NCBI GenBank assembly: GCA_041663585.1
Contig: JBAYMN010000001.1
Span: 70,652 to 134,651 of the forward strand
DNA from: JALOBO01 sp023228225
GTDB taxonomy: Bacteria; Bacillota; Clostridia; Christensenellales; UBA1242
Reading direction: 5' to 3'
Length of the DNA stretch: 64,000 nucleotides
Shown here: positions 9,500 through 16,787 of the stretch, piece after piece
Layout: the number at the start of each line of letters is the position of its first letter
Position numbering within the stretch: position 1 is the first letter of the stretch
The notes under the pieces: generated by a model
Told to the model about the DNA's origin: nothing
What the model saw: the letters and a program-made list of their open reading frames with translations, nothing else
The model's database searches: none
Made by a program: the position numbers and the translations under genes

Positions 9500-9661
9500 A
9501 TGAGTATGAAAGAAGGCCTGCTTTGCGGTATGATTATTGGTCTTATTGCAGGTGCGATTTTAGTAGAAAGTTATCCGCCTGTTAAAGAATTTGTAAAAGA
9601 GGGCAAAAAAAAAGTCAAAAAAGCCGTAAAAAGTATGGCGCAAACAACCAATCAAGAATAA
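9500..9661 (+). CDS. Small YtxH-like membrane protein
   Basis: 53 residues, too short for most callers. A strong TAGGAGG site lies nine bases before the ATG. A Gly-rich membrane helix (LLCGMIIGLIAGAILVE, residues 7-23) is followed by a Lys-rich amphipathic tail (KEGKKKVKKAVKS). This is the pattern of YtxH-domain small proteins, common and mostly uncharacterised in Bacillota. A clear terminator follows directly, which supports a real gene. Confidence 0.75.
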   Translation: MSMKEGLLCGMIIGLIAGAILVESYPPVKEFVKEGKKKVKKAVKSMAQTTNQE

Positions 9662-9674
9662 CTATAAAAAGTAT

Positions 9675-9715
9675 AAAAACAGGTAGTATAAAAAATTGTA
9701 TTTTACCTGTTTTTT
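9675..9715 (+). terminator. Rho-independent terminator
   Basis: Eleven-pair stem (AAAAACAGGTA/TACCTGTTTTT), with a T-run, just after the small YtxH-like gene. Confidence 0.85.
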
Positions 9716-9728
9716 ATATGCAATTTTA

Positions 9729-9758
9729 TTTGTCATTTATTTTATATTGTGTTAAAAT
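9729..9758 (+). promoter_or_regulatory. Promoter for ruvX
   Basis: TTGTCA, 18 bases, TAAAAT, 35 bases before the ruvX start codon. Confidence 0.5.
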
Positions 9759-9793
9759 ATGCCAGTATTAAAAAATACTTTAATTGGAGGGCT

Positions 9794-10237
9794 ATGTACA
9801 AGCGTAAAATGGGTCTTGACTATGGCGATGTTCGTATTGGAATTGCTTTAAGTGACCTTATGGGAATTATAGCAAACGCATACGAAACTTATACTCGAGT
9901 TGAGATAGAAAAAGACATTCAACACATAATAAATATTATAAATTTAAAAGAAGTAGATACTGTTGTAATTGGACTTCCGATTAATATGGATGGTACAAGC
10001 GGAATTAGAGTAGAAAAAACAAAAGATTTTGCACAAAAATTGTCAGACCATACAACAGCAAAAATTGTATTTATAGATGAAAGGCTTACCTCAGTAAGTG
10101 CCGAAAAAATTTTAATAAATGCCGAAGTTAGACGGGAAAATCGTAGATTATATATTGACCAAGTATCCGCAAGCATAATTTTACAAGATTATTTAGACCG
10201 AATAAGTAGAAAAAGTGATTTTAAAGGGGAATATTAA
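9794..10237 (+). CDS. ruvX: RuvX/YqgF Holliday-junction resolvase-like RNase (pre-16S rRNA nuclease)
   Basis: 147 residues from the ATG with a TGGAGGG site; an upstream in-frame extension lacks one. RNase H-like fold: first acidic strand GLDYGDVRIG, VVIGLPINMDGTSG, and the late IDERLTS motif with Asp/Glu. It processes the 5' end of 16S rRNA. Next gene begins two bases after its stop, the familiar ruvX-DUF1292 pairing in Bacillota. Confidence 0.93.
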   Translation: MYKRKMGLDYGDVRIGIALSDLMGIIANAYETYTRVEIEKDIQHIINIINLKEVDTVVIGLPINMDGTSGIRVEKTKDFAQKLSDHTTAKIVFIDERLTSVSAEKILINAEVRRENRRLYIDQVSASIILQDYLDRISRKSDFKGEY

Positions 10238-10238
10238 A

Positions 10239-10733
10239 ATGGCAAAAAAGAACGAAGTTAAAGAAGAAGTTAAAGTAGAAGAAGATAAGGCTGTTCCACA
10301 AAAAACTTTGCGTGAACAACTGTTTGATACCGAAAATGATGAAAATATAATACTACAAGATGAAAACGGCAACACAATAGAGTTTTATCAAGTGGCCATG
10401 ATTCCGCACTTATTAAAAAATTATGTAATATTAAAACCGGCACAAAAAATAGAAGGAATTGCCGATGATGAGGCGATTGTATTTTTAGTTAAAGATATAC
10501 CAACCAGTGGTGAAGTTTACCTAGAAGTCGTTCAGGATTTAGATTTAATTGACACTGTATTTGGCAAGTTTGAAGATATGCTTGAAGAAACTGATGAAGA
10601 AGAAGTTAATCCAAAACCACAAAAAACATCTGCAAAAAAAATAGTGATTGAACCCAAAAATAAAACTGCTACAACTAAAAAAGCAACAACCAAAACTAAA
10701 AAACCCGTAAATAAGAATAAAAAAACCGTTTAA
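10239..10733 (+). CDS. DUF1292-family protein with long basic C-terminal tail
   Basis: 164 residues; the start is the ATG preceded by AAAGGGGA. A charged N-terminus leads into the DUF1292 core (ILQDENGNTIEFYQVAMI, then VFLVKDIP and a Phe/Glu-rich end), a small family of unknown role usually encoded after ruvX. From about residue 130 a Lys/Thr/Pro tail (KKATTKTKKPVNKNKK) follows, resembling nucleic-acid-binding tails of histone H1-like proteins. The tail is not part of the usual family length. The next small gene encodes a similar basic peptide. Confidence 0.75.
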   Translation: MAKKNEVKEEVKVEEDKAVPQKTLREQLFDTENDENIILQDENGNTIEFYQVAMIPHLLKNYVILKPAQKIEGIADDEAIVFLVKDIPTSGEVYLEVVQDLDLIDTVFGKFEDMLEETDEEEVNPKPQKTSAKKIVIEPKNKTATTKKATTKTKKPVNKNKKTV

Positions 10734-10767
10734 TGTAAATATAATTAGTTACTTGCTTTATAAAGTC

Positions 10768-10783
10768 GAGTCGCAGGCGACTC
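10768..10783 (+). promoter_or_regulatory. Perfect short hairpin before the basic peptide gene
   Basis: Seven-pair GC-rich inverted repeat (GAGTCGC/GCGACTC) with a 2-base centre, ending 28 bases before the next start codon. There is no T-run, so it is more likely an mRNA stabiliser or leader structure than a terminator. Confidence 0.4.
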
Positions 10784-10811
10784 TGTTAATATAAAAAGGA
10801 GGTAATATTAA

Positions 10812-10889
10812 ATGGCAGTAGCAAAAAAAGTACCGGCAAAAAAGGCTCCACCAGCAAAAAAAGCACCAGTTAAACCCGTTAAAAAATAA
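10812..10889 (+). CDS. 25-residue Lys/Ala/Pro-rich basic peptide
   Basis: Starts with MAVAKKVPAKKAP and is made only of Met, Ala, Val, Lys and Pro, with PAKKAP-type repeats. It has an excellent AAGGAGG site eight bases upstream and a strong terminator 67 bases after its stop, so it looks expressed. Composition is that of histone H1-like or ribosome-associated basic tails. It follows another protein with a basic tail. No known family can be assigned; a role in nucleoid or ribosome binding is inference. Confidence 0.6.
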   Translation: MAVAKKVPAKKAPPAKKAPVKPVKK

Positions 10890-10955
10890 TTTTTAAATAT
10901 GCTGTTTTAATGGGGAACGGCAATACTATAAATATTTACTAATATTAGTATTATT

Positions 10956-10984
10956 AAAACGATGCAACCACTGCATCGTTTTTT
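10956..10984 (+). terminator. Rho-independent terminator
   Basis: Eleven-pair stem (AAAACGATGCA/TGCATCGTTTT), 5-base loop, T-run. It closes the ruvX-DUF1292-peptide unit before rpsB. Confidence 0.88.
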
Positions 10985-11067
10985 ATGGTTATTGTTTTAA
11001 ATAAAATTTTATTTTAAACTTAGCAATAAATATTTGCTAGTTTATCGGCATTATTTATAAAAATGGC

Positions 11068-11096
11068 TTGATTTTTCCCCTGCTATATGTTACAAT
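11068..11096 (+). promoter_or_regulatory. Promoter for rpsB-tsf
   Basis: TTGATT, 17 bases, TACAAT; predicted start near 11103, leaving a leader of about 83 bases. Confidence 0.65.
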
Positions 11097-11116
11097 CTAG
11101 CGTTTAAAATTACACA

Positions 11117-11160
11117 CTCAGTTATTAAACTGTTGCCGATAATGTCGGTGTGGGACTGAG
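11117..11160 (+). promoter_or_regulatory. Structured rpsB leader
   Basis: An outer stem CTCAGT/ACTGAG encloses an inner hairpin CCGA/TCGG in the predicted rpsB 5' leader, 26 bases before the start. Ribosomal protein leaders often bind their own product; whether S2 binds this one is inference. Confidence 0.45.
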
Positions 11161-11185
11161 GCGGTTAAAACAGGAGGAAAATTTT

Positions 11186-11968
11186 ATGCCAGTAATTTCA
11201 ATGAAACAACTTTTAGAAGCAGGTGTCCATTTTGGGCATCAAACAAGAAAATGGAACCCTAAAATGAAAAAGTACATTTTTACAGCACGTAACGATATTC
11301 ATATTTTAAATCTTGAAGATACTGTTGTACAAGTTGACAAAGCCTACAACTATATTAGAGATGCAGTTGCGCAAGGCAAGACAGTACTATTCGTTGGTAC
11401 AAAAAAACAGGCGCAAGACTCTATTAAAGAAGAAGCAGAAAGATGTGGAATGTTTTATATCAATTCGCGTTGGCTTGGCGGAACTTTAACAAACTTTAAA
11501 ACCATTAGGTCAAGTGTTGAAAGGCTTAATAAATTAAATCAAATGGAAAAATTAGGCGAATTTGCACTACTTCCAAAAAAAGAAGTATTACAACTTAATA
11601 AAGAACGCGAAAAATTGCAATTAAATTTGGGCGGTATTAAAGATATGCATTCTCTTCCCGGTGTTTTATTTATTATAGATACTAAAAAAGAACATATCGC
11701 TATCGCTGAGGCTCGTACGCTAAATATTCCTATTGTTGGATTAGTAGATACAAATGGTGACCCTGATGAAACAACAGTTTGTATTCCGGGAAATGATGAT
11801 GCTATTAGAGCAATAAAACTTATTTCAAGTGCTATGGCTGATGCAGTTATTGAGGCTAGGGAAGGATTACAAGTTAAACCACAAAATGCAGAAATAAAAG
11901 ATGAGGAAATTAATCTTTCAGAAGTTTTAAATAATGACGAAACCTTTAATCCGGAATCAGCGCAATAA
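11186..11968 (+). CDS. rpsB: Small ribosomal subunit protein S2
   Basis: 260 residues from the ATG behind CAGGAGGAAAA. The start MPVISMKQLLEAGVHFGHQT is diagnostic, as are KKYIFTARNDIHI, SRWLGGTLTN and the late segment PIVGLVDTNGDPD. Acidic C-terminal tail. It binds 16S rRNA at the head-body junction and is needed for S1 or mRNA docking. Twenty bases separate it from tsf, the universal rpsB-tsf operon. Confidence 0.98.
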   Translation: MPVISMKQLLEAGVHFGHQTRKWNPKMKKYIFTARNDIHILNLEDTVVQVDKAYNYIRDAVAQGKTVLFVGTKKQAQDSIKEEAERCGMFYINSRWLGGTLTNFKTIRSSVERLNKLNQMEKLGEFALLPKKEVLQLNKEREKLQLNLGGIKDMHSLPGVLFIIDTKKEHIAIAEARTLNIPIVGLVDTNGDPDETTVCIPGNDDAIRAIKLISSAMADAVIEAREGLQVKPQNAEIKDEEINLSEVLNNDETFNPESAQ

Positions 11969-11987
11969 TTTAATTAGGAGTTCAAAT

Positions 11988-12638
11988 ATGATTACAACTG
12001 AAAATATTGTAAAATTAAGACAAAGCACCGGTGCGGGTATTTTAGATTGCAAAAAAGCATTAGAAAACTCTAATGGTGATATTGAAAAAGCAGCCATATA
12101 TTTACGCGAAAAAGGCATCACTACTGCCGCAAAAAAAGCAGACAGAATTGCCTCCGAAGGTGTTGTTGCTTCATATATTCATATGGGTGGTAAAATTGGC
12201 GTTCTTTTAGAGGTAAACTGTGAAACAGATTTTGTTGCTAACAGTACGCAGTTTAACGAACTTGTTAAAAATATTGCATTACAAATCGCCGCTTCAAAAC
12301 CTGAATGCATTGCCATTAGCGATGTAAATCTTGCAAATTTGGAAAATGAAAAACAAATTTTTAAAGCACAGGCTATAAACGAAGGCAAGCCTAATGCTAT
12401 CATAGAAAAAATGGTAGAAGGAAGAGTGAAAAAATATTATCAAGATAATTGCTTATTAGAGCAATTTTATGTAAAAGACCCTTCAAAAACTATTACAACA
12501 GTACTAAATGAGGCTATTTTAGCAATTGGTGAAAAAATTACAATTAGAAGATTTACTCGTTATGAAATGGGTGAAGGTCTTGTAAAACGATCTGAAAATT
12601 TTGCAGAAGAAATCCAAAAACAAATTACAAATAAGTAA
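11988..12638 (+). CDS. tsf: Elongation factor Ts
   Basis: 216 residues; nucleotide exchange factor for EF-Tu. The N-terminal UBA-like part shows VKLRQSTGAGILDCKKAL, followed by YIHMGGKIGVLLEVNCETDFVA-type motifs. It is the short, single-core form seen in many Bacillota and lacks the longer second core of E. coli EF-Ts. The start is the ATG behind TAGGAG, not an upstream in-frame codon inside rpsB. A terminator follows. Confidence 0.97.
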   Translation: MITTENIVKLRQSTGAGILDCKKALENSNGDIEKAAIYLREKGITTAAKKADRIASEGVVASYIHMGGKIGVLLEVNCETDFVANSTQFNELVKNIALQIAASKPECIAISDVNLANLENEKQIFKAQAINEGKPNAIIEKMVEGRVKKYYQDNCLLEQFYVKDPSKTITTVLNEAILAIGEKITIRRFTRYEMGEGLVKRSENFAEEIQKQITNK

Positions 12639-12678
12639 TATCACCGCTTGTCCTATGTTTTTACTATTGTAAATTTTT

Positions 12679-12700
12679 ACCAAATTTTGTTTGGTTTTTT
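12679..12700 (+). terminator. Terminator after rpsB-tsf
   Basis: Six-pair stem ACCAAA/TTTGGT, 5-base loop, then seven or more T residues. Confidence 0.8.
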
Positions 12701-12734
12701 TATCCACATATGTTAAAATAATTTATGGTGATTT

Positions 12735-13286
12735 ATGAATGAATTTATTAATAATAAAATTGATTATGCTAGTTTACAAGTTAAATTTTGTGCTTATAAA
12801 GTTCGCCTGCAAAATCAAATTAAAAAGTTCAATAAAAGTAGTGAATATTTTAAACATTCCCACCCGTTATATCTAGTTTTATCTATTATTGGTGCGGTAT
12901 GTTTGGTTGGTATTTTTTTTGTGGCTAGACAATTTTCTATTCCGCAAAGCGAGTTTTTTATGTATGCAATCTTTGGCTCAGTTTGTCCATTAGTTGATTT
13001 ATGCGGGTTTGCTAATTATAAAATACAACAGGCTAGATGTAATAATTTAAATAACAAAATTAACAAAATGAATTTGGATTTGTATAATGTACTTATGGCT
13101 CAGTCAAATTACACTTATCAAAGTAATACGCCGGAAGTTAAACATATTATAGACCCAAATCTTGCTGTGGACCCAAGATTATCAGCAAAAGAACAAAATT
13201 CAATTACAATAAAACCTAGAATTAAAATAGATGACAGAAGAAAATTAAAATTAGTCAGTGTACAAGATGATGAGCAAGAAAAATAA
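12735..13286 (+). CDS. Unknown membrane protein, coiled coil - two helices - coiled coil
   Basis: 183 residues, no family recognised. About residues 5-40 are charged and helical, two membrane helices follow at about 48-66 and 75-93, then a second helical segment rich in Asn/Lys (NNLNNKINKMNLDLYNVL) and a polar tail with a Lys/Arg-rich end. No signal peptide cleavage site is seen. The next gene has the same plan, so the two may be diverged paralogues. Own terminator downstream. Confidence 0.6.
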   Translation: MNEFINNKIDYASLQVKFCAYKVRLQNQIKKFNKSSEYFKHSHPLYLVLSIIGAVCLVGIFFVARQFSIPQSEFFMYAIFGSVCPLVDLCGFANYKIQQARCNNLNNKINKMNLDLYNVLMAQSNYTYQSNTPEVKHIIDPNLAVDPRLSAKEQNSITIKPRIKIDDRRKLKLVSVQDDEQEK

Positions 13287-13291
13287 ATCTA

Positions 13292-13315
13292 ACACATAAT
13301 TTTAGTGTGTGAATT
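13292..13315 (+). terminator. Weak terminator-like hairpin
   Basis: ACACA/TGTGT stem with an 8-9 base loop and a GAATTTTTA tail, six bases after the stop of the preceding gene. Confidence 0.45.
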
Positions 13316-13345
13316 TTTAATGAAAAGGTTATTACTAAAAACATT

Positions 13346-13373
13346 TTGACATTTATTATTAATGTGATAGAAT
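13346..13373 (+). promoter_or_regulatory. Promoter
   Basis: Perfect TTGACA, 16 bases, TAGAAT, 21 bases before the next start codon, which has a TGGAGGA site. Confidence 0.6.
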
Positions 13374-13394
13374 TTTGATGTTTGGAGGATAATA

Positions 13395-13859
13395 ATGATA
13401 AGTAGCAAAGAAAATTTAAAGTTACTTGAAGATAAACTTCTTAGATTATATGATGAACAAGAGTTAGTAGAAAAAAATTTGTCAAAATTATCTAAAAAGG
13501 AAAGTGCTTTCGGCTGGTATGCGCAATCTATATACGGAGGCAGTATTTTGTTGGGAACTTTTTCTATCTTTACAAGTTTTATTACTAGTGGATTAATGCT
13601 TATTGTTACTGCTATATCAACATTGATATGCGCAAGCACAAGAATATACCAAAATGCTATTGGTAAGAAAGTTGCCCAACTTGAAAAACAATTAAGTGAA
13701 TTAAAAACAGAACAAAGTTATACAAAATATGATTATTTGAAATTAAAATTATCTAACCATATAAAATACAGGGTTCAACAAAGAACAACTATACATAATC
13801 CGATTATTCAACATGCTAAAAATATAACTAGTAATAATGATAATGGACAAGAAAGATAG
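13395..13859 (+). CDS. Unknown membrane protein, second coiled coil - two helices - coiled coil
   Basis: 154 residues, no recognised family. An N-terminal coiled coil (residues 5-35, KLLRLYDEQELVEKNLSKL) is followed by two hydrophobic helices at about 46-66 and 68-84, then a second coiled coil (KKVAQLEKQLSELKTEQ) and a polar end. The plan matches the previous protein although sequence identity by eye is low. Such hairpin-anchored coiled-coil proteins may scaffold membrane complexes; that is speculation. Confidence 0.6.
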   Translation: MISSKENLKLLEDKLLRLYDEQELVEKNLSKLSKKESAFGWYAQSIYGGSILLGTFSIFTSFITSGLMLIVTAISTLICASTRIYQNAIGKKVAQLEKQLSELKTEQSYTKYDYLKLKLSNHIKYRVQQRTTIHNPIIQHAKNITSNNDNGQER

Positions 13860-13918
13860 ATTTTGTTTGCATTTAAGTTCAATTATTTAAAAATATGTTA
13901 AATTATAATAATTGGGTA

Positions 13919-13947
13919 TTGACATCAACAAAATTGAATAGTATACT
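13919..13947 (+). promoter_or_regulatory. Consensus promoter in a non-coding gap
   Basis: TTGACA, 17 bases, TATACT, one of the best promoters in the window, yet 267 bases upstream of the next gene (frr). Confidence 0.7.
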
Positions 13948-13953
13948 GTTATT

Positions 13954-14106
13954 GCTTAATGAATTTAAACCCATTAACAATTACACTTTGCGGTTACATT
14001 GAAACAATAAAAATCTCCAACAAAAAACTTTTATTTTTTGCAATAGATATAAATTCCGCAATTTAGTCCTGTTCACTTTAAATTAGGGTGTGCGGGATTT
14101 TTATTT
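13954..14106 (+). ncRNA. Candidate small RNA or frr leader ending in a hairpin
   Basis: About 150 bases after a consensus promoter contain no credible ORF and end in an eight-pair stem (ATTCCGCA at 14053-14060 with TGCGGGAT at 14091-14098, one G-T pair) followed by a T-rich tract. TTGCGG at 13988-13993 can instead pair with CCGCAA at 14056-14061, which would disrupt the final hairpin. This is the layout of a small RNA or of an attenuated leader for frr. No known riboswitch class was recognised. The rest of the 354-base gap is A/T-rich and featureless. Confidence 0.4.
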
Positions 14107-14213
14107 TACCAATCTGTGTTTAAAATAACCAAATATATATAATTCGTTTGCTAAACAGTCACAAATCTTGTAGAATATACAGTATATTATATACTAATAA
14201 GAAGGTGTTATCT

Positions 14214-14789
14214 ATGTATTATGAAAATTCTGAAATTAATAAGAGTTTTGAAACTTTAAAAACTAATTGTGAAAGTGTTATGGACTTTTTAAGACGAGAA
14301 CTTTCTACAATTAGAGCTGGCAGAGCCAATCCACGCATACTTGATAGAGTAACAATAGATTATTATGGCGCTAGAACGCCACTACAACATATGGCAAATA
14401 TTTCTGTGCCAGATGCACGCACTTTACTAATTTCGTTATGGGATACTTCAAAAATTAGAGAAGTAGTTAAGGCAATTAACGAAGTTGATGCTACTCTTAA
14501 TCCTTCTGATGATGGAAAAGCCATAAGAATTATTTTTCCTTTACTTAACGAAGAGCGACGCAAAGAACTTGTTAAAAATGTCAGGAAAGAAACTGAAAAC
14601 GCCAAGGTTGGAGTTAGAAATCATCGCAGAGATTGTTTAGAAATGCTTAAACGCATTAAAAAAGACAGCAATATTTCAGAAGATATGATGTCATCGGTTG
14701 AAGATGATGTTCAAAGAATTGTAGATTCTTACAATATTATGATTGAAAAAATCACCGCAGATAAAGAAAAAGAAATATTGGAAATATAA
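14214..14789 (+). CDS. frr: Ribosome recycling factor
   Basis: 191 residues from the ATG behind GAAGGTG. The three-helix-bundle signatures are present: LSTIRAGRANPRILDRV near residues 27-43, SVPDARTLLI, and LNEERRKELVKNVRKETENAKVGVRNHRRD. With EF-G it splits the post-termination ribosome. It opens the frr-uppS-cdsA-rseP block; pyrH, which normally sits between tsf and frr, is absent here. Confidence 0.98.
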   Translation: MYYENSEINKSFETLKTNCESVMDFLRRELSTIRAGRANPRILDRVTIDYYGARTPLQHMANISVPDARTLLISLWDTSKIREVVKAINEVDATLNPSDDGKAIRIIFPLLNEERRKELVKNVRKETENAKVGVRNHRRDCLEMLKRIKKDSNISEDMMSSVEDDVQRIVDSYNIMIEKITADKEKEILEI

Positions 14790-14790
14790 A

Positions 14791-14976
14791 ATGTTTGAAA
14801 AATATATTGGTATGCCTATTGATAAGGCAGTTTTAAATCTTACATCTCGTGGTTATAATATTGTAAACATTTTTGATAATAGTTCACGAGTCAATGGTAA
14901 CTTAAAACTTGTAGTAAAAATTGAAATTGAAGGCAATAATTTAAGTATTTACACGGCTGATTTTCTTAATAAATAA
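14791..14976 (+). CDS. Small unknown protein
   Basis: 61 residues, starting two bases after the frr stop; GGAAAT serves as a weak ribosome site. The sequence (FEKYIGMPIDKAVLNLTSRGY, then VKIEIEGNNLSIYTADF) suggests a small beta-alpha-beta domain. The phrase GMPIDKAVLNLTSRGY recalls a PASTA-like or inhibitor-like fold, but no family can be claimed. Tight placement between frr and uppS supports a real gene. Confidence 0.6.
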   Translation: MFEKYIGMPIDKAVLNLTSRGYNIVNIFDNSSRVNGNLKLVVKIEIEGNNLSIYTADFLNK

Positions 14977-14995
14977 TTTTAGTAGGAGATAGTAA

Positions 14996-15706
14996 TTGAA
15001 ATTAAAAAAAGTTGAAATTGATATGTCTAATTTGCCAACACACATAGCATTTATTATGGACGGCAATGGTAGATGGGCAATAAAAAGAAAATTATCGCGC
15101 ACATTAGGGCATAAAGCGGGTATTGAAGCACTTAGGCGCGTGCTTGACCGTTCAGTAATGTTAGGTATTAAAATAATTTCTCTATATGCTTTTTCTACTG
15201 AAAACTGGAAAAGACCGAAAGATGAAGTTGATGAAATTTTCAGATTGCTTAGAGAATATTTAAATGAGGATACAAAAAAAATTGTTGAACAAGGCATTAA
15301 AATTGTTACTATGGGTGATTTATCAAAATTACCGGAAGATATAAGGCAAGCATTTGAAAAAGTAATTTTTGATACGAAAAATTGCACAAAACATATATTT
15401 AATATAGGCATTAATTATGGCGGAAGGCCGGAAATTATTAGAGCAGTAAACAGTATTATTGCATCTGGTGTTAAAAATATTGATGAACAAGATTTTAAAA
15501 AGTATTTGTATACCGTCGATTTACCAGACCCAGATTTTATTGTTAGAACTAGTGGGGAAATGCGACTTAGCAATTTTATGCCCTATCAAAGTGCCTATTC
15601 TGAATTTTATTTTCCTAAAACTTATTGGCCCGATTTTAAAGAAAAAGAACTTGACAATGCAATAATTGAATATCAAAGTAGATGTAGGCGCTTTGGTGCA
15701 ATCTAA
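14996..15706 (+). CDS. uppS: Undecaprenyl diphosphate synthase (cis-prenyltransferase)
   Basis: 236 residues. The start is TTG with TAGGAG ten bases upstream. Motifs: IAFIMDGNGRWA (catalytic Asp near residue 22), HKAGIEALR, SLYAFSTENWKRP, INYGGRPEI and RTSGEMRLSNF. It adds isopentenyl units to farnesyl diphosphate at the membrane surface to make the C55 lipid carrier for peptidoglycan. Followed by cdsA after 22 bases. Confidence 0.97.
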   Translation: MKLKKVEIDMSNLPTHIAFIMDGNGRWAIKRKLSRTLGHKAGIEALRRVLDRSVMLGIKIISLYAFSTENWKRPKDEVDEIFRLLREYLNEDTKKIVEQGIKIVTMGDLSKLPEDIRQAFEKVIFDTKNCTKHIFNIGINYGGRPEIIRAVNSIIASGVKNIDEQDFKKYLYTVDLPDPDFIVRTSGEMRLSNFMPYQSAYSEFYFPKTYWPDFKEKELDNAIIEYQSRCRRFGAI

Positions 15707-15728
15707 TGAAAAATTATGGAGGTATAAT

Positions 15729-16706
15729 ATGAAAAAAAGGACAATTACAGGTTTAATTTTAGTAGCATGTTTATTAAGTATATTAGCATTAAGATTTGTA
15801 TCAATTTATATTTTTGATGCATTTATTATGGCTATTACAATTTGTTGCATTATTGAAGTTGTCAAGGCATATAAAGTTGGGGGAAATAGGACATATTTAT
15901 TTGCGCCTATTGTATTTGTAGTGCTTTCATATATTAGTATTTTATATGCAGTCAGCGATTCGCTCAGTTTGTGGGAAACTTTATTTTGCATTGTATCCAG
16001 TTTCGCTGTTTCTGTTTTATTGATGCTTAGTTTTGGTTTGCTTATGTACAATAAATCTAAAAATGAAATGGCGAGTATTGTAAAAGAAAATCCTTTAAAC
16101 TTTGAGCAGAAATTAAAAACTGATGTTTTAACATATACTCTTCATAAAATAGTCAAATCGGTGCAAATTTTATTATATCCGTGCTTACTATTAATTACAC
16201 TTTTGGCGGTTAATCACTTGACCGAAATAAAAGATTTAGGAATTTCAGCACAGGCAGATTTAGGATTTCTAGCAATAATTTCTATTTGTGCAATTACAGT
16301 ATTTACAGATATGTTTGCTTTGTTTGTTGGAATAACTGTAAAGGGACCTAAACTTTGCCCCAGAATTAGTCCTAAAAAAACTATATCTGGTGCTATTGGC
16401 GGATTTTTAGGAGGCACATTAGCATCAATTGCAGTTTTTTATATTTTTAATTCAATACCTGCTTATAATTTTGCGTTTGCTAATAATTTAACAGTTTGGT
16501 CTTTTGTATTACTTGGTACAGTAGGTGCGGTGGCATCGGAAATTGGCGATCTTGTTGCTTCGGTATTAAAACGCAAAGTAGGTATAAAAGATTACGGCAC
16601 AATATTTATCGGTCAAGGCGGATTTATGGACAGGCTGGACAGCATTATGCTTAATTCCGCGTGGGTTCTTATTTTCTTTTTGGTAGTCATTAATAATTTT
16701 GCATAA
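15729..16706 (+). CDS. cdsA: Phosphatidate cytidylyltransferase
   Basis: 325 residues, start ATG behind GGAGGT. Multi-pass membrane enzyme making CDP-diacylglycerol. The C-terminal signature is recognisable: SVLKRKVGIKD, then GQGGFMDRLDS; the usual GHGG reads GQGG. A hydrophilic loop at about residues 115-145 separates two blocks of membrane helices and makes the protein longer than the 270-residue norm. dxr, usually next in Bacillota, is absent; rseP follows. Confidence 0.93.
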   Translation: MKKRTITGLILVACLLSILALRFVSIYIFDAFIMAITICCIIEVVKAYKVGGNRTYLFAPIVFVVLSYISILYAVSDSLSLWETLFCIVSSFAVSVLLMLSFGLLMYNKSKNEMASIVKENPLNFEQKLKTDVLTYTLHKIVKSVQILLYPCLLLITLLAVNHLTEIKDLGISAQADLGFLAIISICAITVFTDMFALFVGITVKGPKLCPRISPKKTISGAIGGFLGGTLASIAVFYIFNSIPAYNFAFANNLTVWSFVLLGTVGAVASEIGDLVASVLKRKVGIKDYGTIFIGQGGFMDRLDSIMLNSAWVLIFFLVVINNFA

Positions 16707-16787
16707 TCAAGTCAATTATTAGTGTAAATAACATACAATTATTGTTCTTATCATAAATTTTGTTATAATTTAACTTTGGAGGCTAAT

